A stretch of DNA of 8,489 nucleotides, taken from contig JAFRZC010000072.1 of NCBI GenBank assembly GCA_017442765.1, forward strand, positions 1-8,489, in the 5' to 3' direction. A model generated the notes under the pieces. That model did not search any database and had not been told where the DNA came from. It was given only the letters and a program-made list of their open reading frames with translations. Within the stretch, counting starts at the first letter, position 1. Each line of letters begins with the position of its first letter. Below, piece after piece: positions 6,327-8,489 of the stretch. The position numbers and the translations under genes are program-made. The DNA is from Prevotella sp. Its GTDB lineage: Bacteria > Bacteroidota > Bacteroidia > Bacteroidales > Bacteroidaceae.

Positions 6327-6346
6327 TTTATAGTACAAACTATAAA
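6327..6346 (+). promoter_or_regulatory. Inverted repeat touching the parE start codon
   Basis: TTTATAGT (6327-6334), loop ACAA, and ACTATAAA (6339-6346) form a perfect 8-bp inverted repeat that ends on the base before the ATG. It contains only one G-C pair, so it is a weak RNA stem; as DNA it is an operator-like dyad. It takes the place where a ribosome would land. Confidence 0.5.
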
Positions 6347-8266
6347 ATGGAAGAAGAAATAATCACCCCTATTGTTGACGACTACGACGAAAGTAAGATA
6401 GTGCACCTCGAAGACATGGTGCACATACGTCTCCGCCCCGGCATGTATATCGGCAAGCTGGGCGACGGCTCGTCGCACGACGACGGCATCTACGTCCTCA
6501 TCAAGGAGGTGATAGACAACGCCATCGACGAGTTCACATCGGGTTTCGGCAAACGCATCAACGTCCGCATCGACTTCGCCGAACGGCGCGTCTCCATCCG
6601 CGACTTCGGTCGCGGCATACCGCTGGGCAGCATCGTCGATGCCGTCAGCAAACTCAACACCGGCGCCAAGTACGACAGCAAGGTCTTCCAGAAGTCCGTA
6701 GGCCTCAACGGTGTGGGTACCAAGGCCGTCAACGCCCTCTCCTCCTACTTCAAGGTACAGGCGTTCCGCGATGGCAAGACACGCATCGCCGAGTTCTGCG
6801 AAGGCAAGCTGACAAACGACACCGGCATCGTCGAACTCTCAACGACTCAACAACTCAACAACTCAACAGAAAACGGCCCCCTCGGCGAGTGCATCCCCGA
6901 CAGCAAGCTCTTCGGCACCTACCACTTCGTGAGCGAGTACGTCGAACGACGCATCTGGAACTACGCCTACCTCAACAAAGGGCTCACGCTCTACTACAAC
7001 GACCGCCGGTTCTACTCCAAGAACGGCCTCCTCGACCTGCTGGAGCACAACATGGACAGCGAAGGCCTCTATCCCGTAGTCCACATCAAGGAGGGCGACT
7101 TCGAATGTGCCTTCACCCATGTCAACGGGCAGAGCAGCGACTACTACTACAGCTTCGTCAACGGACAGCACACAACCGAGGGCGGTACCCACCAGAGTGC
7201 CTTCCGCGAAGGCTTCGCACGCGTCGTGCGAGAGTTCTACAAGAAAGACTACGAACCCGCTGACATACGCCAGGGACTGGTATGCGCCCTCTGCGTCCGC
7301 ATCCAGGAACCCGTGTTCGAGGCACAGACCAAAACCAGACTTGGCTCCACACACCTCGCCCCCAACAACGCCGACGGCACCAACGACAGCCCCTTCCTGA
7401 AGACCTACGTCCTCGACATTCTCAAACGCCACCTCGACAACTACCTCCACATCAACTCCGATACCGCCAACACCCTGCTGGCCAAAATCAACGCCAACGA
7501 GAAGGAACGAAAGGAGATTGCCGGCATCAAGAAGGAAGCCAAGGCAGCCAGCAAGAAAGCCAGCCTCAACAACCGCAAGCTCCGCGACTGCCACATCCAC
7601 TACAACAGCAACCACGCCCGCCGCCTCGAGACAACAGTCTTCATCACCGAGGGCGACTCGGCCTCGGGTTCCATCACCAAAAGCCGCGACGTGGCGACAC
7701 AAGCCGTCTTCAGCCTCCGCGGCAAACCCCAGAACACCTTCAAGATAAACAAGGTCGACGTCTACAAAAACGAGGAGCTCAACCTGCTCCACAACGCCCT
7801 CGACATCGACGACGGAATGGAGGGTCTCCGCTACAACAACGTCGTCATCGCAACCGATGCCGATGTCGACGGCATGCACATCCGCCTCCTCCTCCTCACC
7901 TTCTTCCTCCGCTTCTACCCCGACCTCATCCGCACAGGCCACGTCTACATCCTGCAGACGCCCCTCTTCCGCGTACGCAACAAGCAGAAAACCACCTACT
8001 GCTACACCGACGAGGAACGCATCGAAGCCATCCACAACACCCCTAACGCCGAAATCACGCGCTTCAAAGGCCTCGGCGAGATATCGCCCGACGAGTTCAA
8101 GAACTTCATCGGCAAGGACATGCGCCTCGACCCCGTGCTGCTCCACAAGGACTTCGACACCAAAGGGGTACTCCGCTTCTATATGGGCAACAACACCGTC
8201 GAACGCCGCGACTTCATCATGGCCAACCTCCGCGTCGAAGACGACGAAAGCATAGTGGTGGCCTAG
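6347..8266 (+). CDS. parE: DNA topoisomerase IV subunit B (ATPase subunit)
   Basis: A 639-residue type IIA topoisomerase B subunit, which with ParC separates linked daughter chromosomes using ATP. Parts seen: GHKL ATPase domain with [12 protein letters not shown] (30-41), catalytic Glu54 and Mg-binding Asn58 in [17 protein letters not shown] (86-92), and the ATP lid [14 protein letters not shown] (119-132); transducer domain with QTKTRLGS (327-334), whose Lys329 contacts ATP; TOPRIM domain with EGDSASGS (435-442) and the metal-binding run DADVDG (504-509); and a C-terminal part with [13 protein letters not shown] (572-584). [20 protein letters not shown] and EGDSASGS favour ParE over GyrB. 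Length is normal for Bacteroidota ParE. Oddity: residues about 163-175 come from an 8-bp DNA repeat placed just before the NG-P-D...F strand. The gene has its own promoter. The partner parC is not in the window; the next gene encodes an unrelated exported protein. Confidence 0.93.
   Translation: MEEEIITPIVDDYDESKIVHLEDMVHIRLRPGMYIGKLGDGSSHDDGIYVLIKEVIDNAIDEFTSGFGKRINVRIDFAERRVSIRDFGRGIPLGSIVDAVSKLNTGAKYDSKVFQKSVGLNGVGTKAVNALSSYFKVQAFRDGKTRIAEFCEGKLTNDTGIVELSTTQQLNNSTENGPLGECIPDSKLFGTYHFVSEYVERRIWNYAYLNKGLTLYYNDRRFYSKNGLLDLLEHNMDSEGLYPVVHIKEGDFECAFTHVNGQSSDYYYSFVNGQHTTEGGTHQSAFREGFARVVREFYKKDYEPADIRQGLVCALCVRIQEPVFEAQTKTRLGSTHLAPNNADGTNDSPFLKTYVLDILKRHLDNYLHINSDTANTLLAKINANEKERKEIAGIKKEAKAASKKASLNNRKLRDCHIHYNSNHARRLETTVFITEGDSASGSITKSRDVATQAVFSLRGKPQNTFKINKVDVYKNEELNLLHNALDIDDGMEGLRYNNVVIATDADVDGMHIRLLLLTFFLRFYPDLIRTGHVYILQTPLFRVRNKQKTTYCYTDEERIEAIHNTPNAEITRFKGLGEISPDEFKNFIGKDMRLDPVLLHKDFDTKGVLRFYMGNNTVERRDFIMANLRVEDDESIVVA
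6833..6869. repeat. 8-bp tandem repeat (AACAACTC) inside parE
   Basis: Four steps of 8 bp: GAACTCTC (6833-6840), AACGACTC (6841-6848), AACAACTC (6849-6856), AACAACTC (6857-6864), then AACAG. It encodes [12 protein letters not shown] of ParE, a low-complexity Gln/Asn/Thr loop. Because 8 is not a multiple of 3, gain or loss of one unit would break the gene. Confidence 0.85.
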
Positions 8267-8326
8267 ACTAGACTTTCTAGACTATCTAGACAGTCTAGAA
8301 AATCTAGAAAATCTAGAAAGTCTAGA
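8264..8326 (+). repeat. TCTAGANNN 9-bp periodic array (array 2)
   Basis: The array begins with the parE stop codon TAG (8264-8266), followed by ACTAGA (8267) and then TCTAGA at 8276, 8285, 8294, 8303, 8312 and 8321, all exactly 9 bp apart. Spacers are ctt, cta, cag, aaa, aaa, aag. An A-rich stretch follows. It shares its start TAGACTAGA and a 25-bp stretch (8293-8317) with array 1 (1893-1917, reverse strand). Each hexamer is self-complementary, so the RNA could fold in many alternative ways. Confidence 0.9.
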
Positions 8327-8382
8327 AAAGAAAAGAAACCAAACAATCCAATTCAATAACTAACCAATCAAAAATCAAAAAA

Positions 8383-8489
8383 ATGAAAAAAGTATTATTA
8401 ACTCTCTGCGCCGTGATGCTCAGCTTTGCATCATTCGCCCAGGTCGGCGGCTACTTTACGCCCCTCTACGGTGAAGACTACGGTTTCGG
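8383..8489 (+). CDS. Exported protein, N-terminal fragment cut by the window edge
   Basis: Only 35 codons are present: MKKVLLTLCAVMLSFASFAQ, then VGGYFTPLYGEDYGF, open to the edge. Residues 1-19 form a Sec signal peptide with a cut after SFA, typical of Bacteroidota exported or outer-membrane proteins. There is no lipobox. The start follows an A-rich leader (ATCAAAAAAATG) with no Shine-Dalgarno sequence. It lies 116 bases after parE with array 2 between them, and I see no convincing promoter in that gap. The function cannot be told from this fragment. Confidence 0.75.
   Translation, partial: MKKVLLTLCAVMLSFASFAQVGGYFTPLYGEDYGF

Noticed and set aside
6863..8146. Long open frame on - (427 codons) opposite parE
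   Set aside because: Its Val/Glu/Ala-rich low-complexity translation is the mirror of parE codons; no domain or start context supports it.
6347..8266. GyrB instead of ParE
   Set aside because: YIGKLGDGS with [11 protein letters not shown] and the EGDSASGS form fit Bacteroidota topoisomerase IV; GyrB normally has EGDSAGGS and a MYIGDT-type N-terminal motif.

Overview
The window looks like chromosomal DNA of a gut- or rumen-type Bacteroidales (Bacteroidota). Five things point there. Two secreted proteins carry type IX secretion system (T9SS) C-terminal sorting domains. Lipoproteins carry Bacteroidota-style lipoboxes, one with an acidic surface-export-like signal. Promoters show the TAnnTTTG -7 box. 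Start codons sit in A-rich leaders without Shine-Dalgarno sequences. Topoisomerase IV subunit B is of the Bacteroidota form. Genes look GC-rich and the gaps strongly AT-rich. The genus cannot be fixed from this sequence.

Layout. A small cysteine-rich lipoprotein gene (113-334, +) converges on a four-gene minus-strand run and is separated from it by a perfect two-way terminator (351-392). In order of transcription the run is: a lipocalin-like lipoprotein (5836-5267); a C10 (streptopain-type) cysteine protease with T9SS tail (5270-3279), whose start overlaps the lipoprotein stop as ATGA; a conserved secreted protein (3212-1938) that databases usually call 'asparagine synthetase B' but which is not that enzyme; and a seven-repeat beta-propeller protein with T9SS tail (1842-391). 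A 265-bp AT-rich gap holds divergent promoter-like sites. Then come tRNA-Leu(UAG) (6102-6183), a probable terminator, a good Bacteroidota promoter, parE (6347-8266), and the first 35 codons of another exported protein (8383 to the edge).

The most striking signal is non-coding. Two arrays with an exact 9-bp period, TCTAGA plus a variable triplet, lie between co-directional genes: one between the 'asparagine synthetase B'-like gene and the propeller gene (1857-1937), the other straight after parE (8264-8326). In transcription orientation both begin with TAGACTAGA at the upstream gene's stop codon, both keep the same register to that gene's reading frame, and they share an identical 25-bp stretch. 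I do not recognise this element as a described family. Two other short-period repeats sit inside genes: a 7-bp repeat in the propeller protein's signal peptide and an 8-bp repeat in parE. Two inverted repeats sit at control points: a 10-bp dyad framing the -7 box of the first gene, and an 8-bp stem touching the parE start codon.

How the genes may work together. The minus-strand run looks like a cell-surface and secretion unit: a secreted protease, a surface lipoprotein translated in coupling with it (a candidate inhibitor or anchor), an exported protein of unknown function and an exported propeller protein. parE and the tRNA are housekeeping genes on the other strand.
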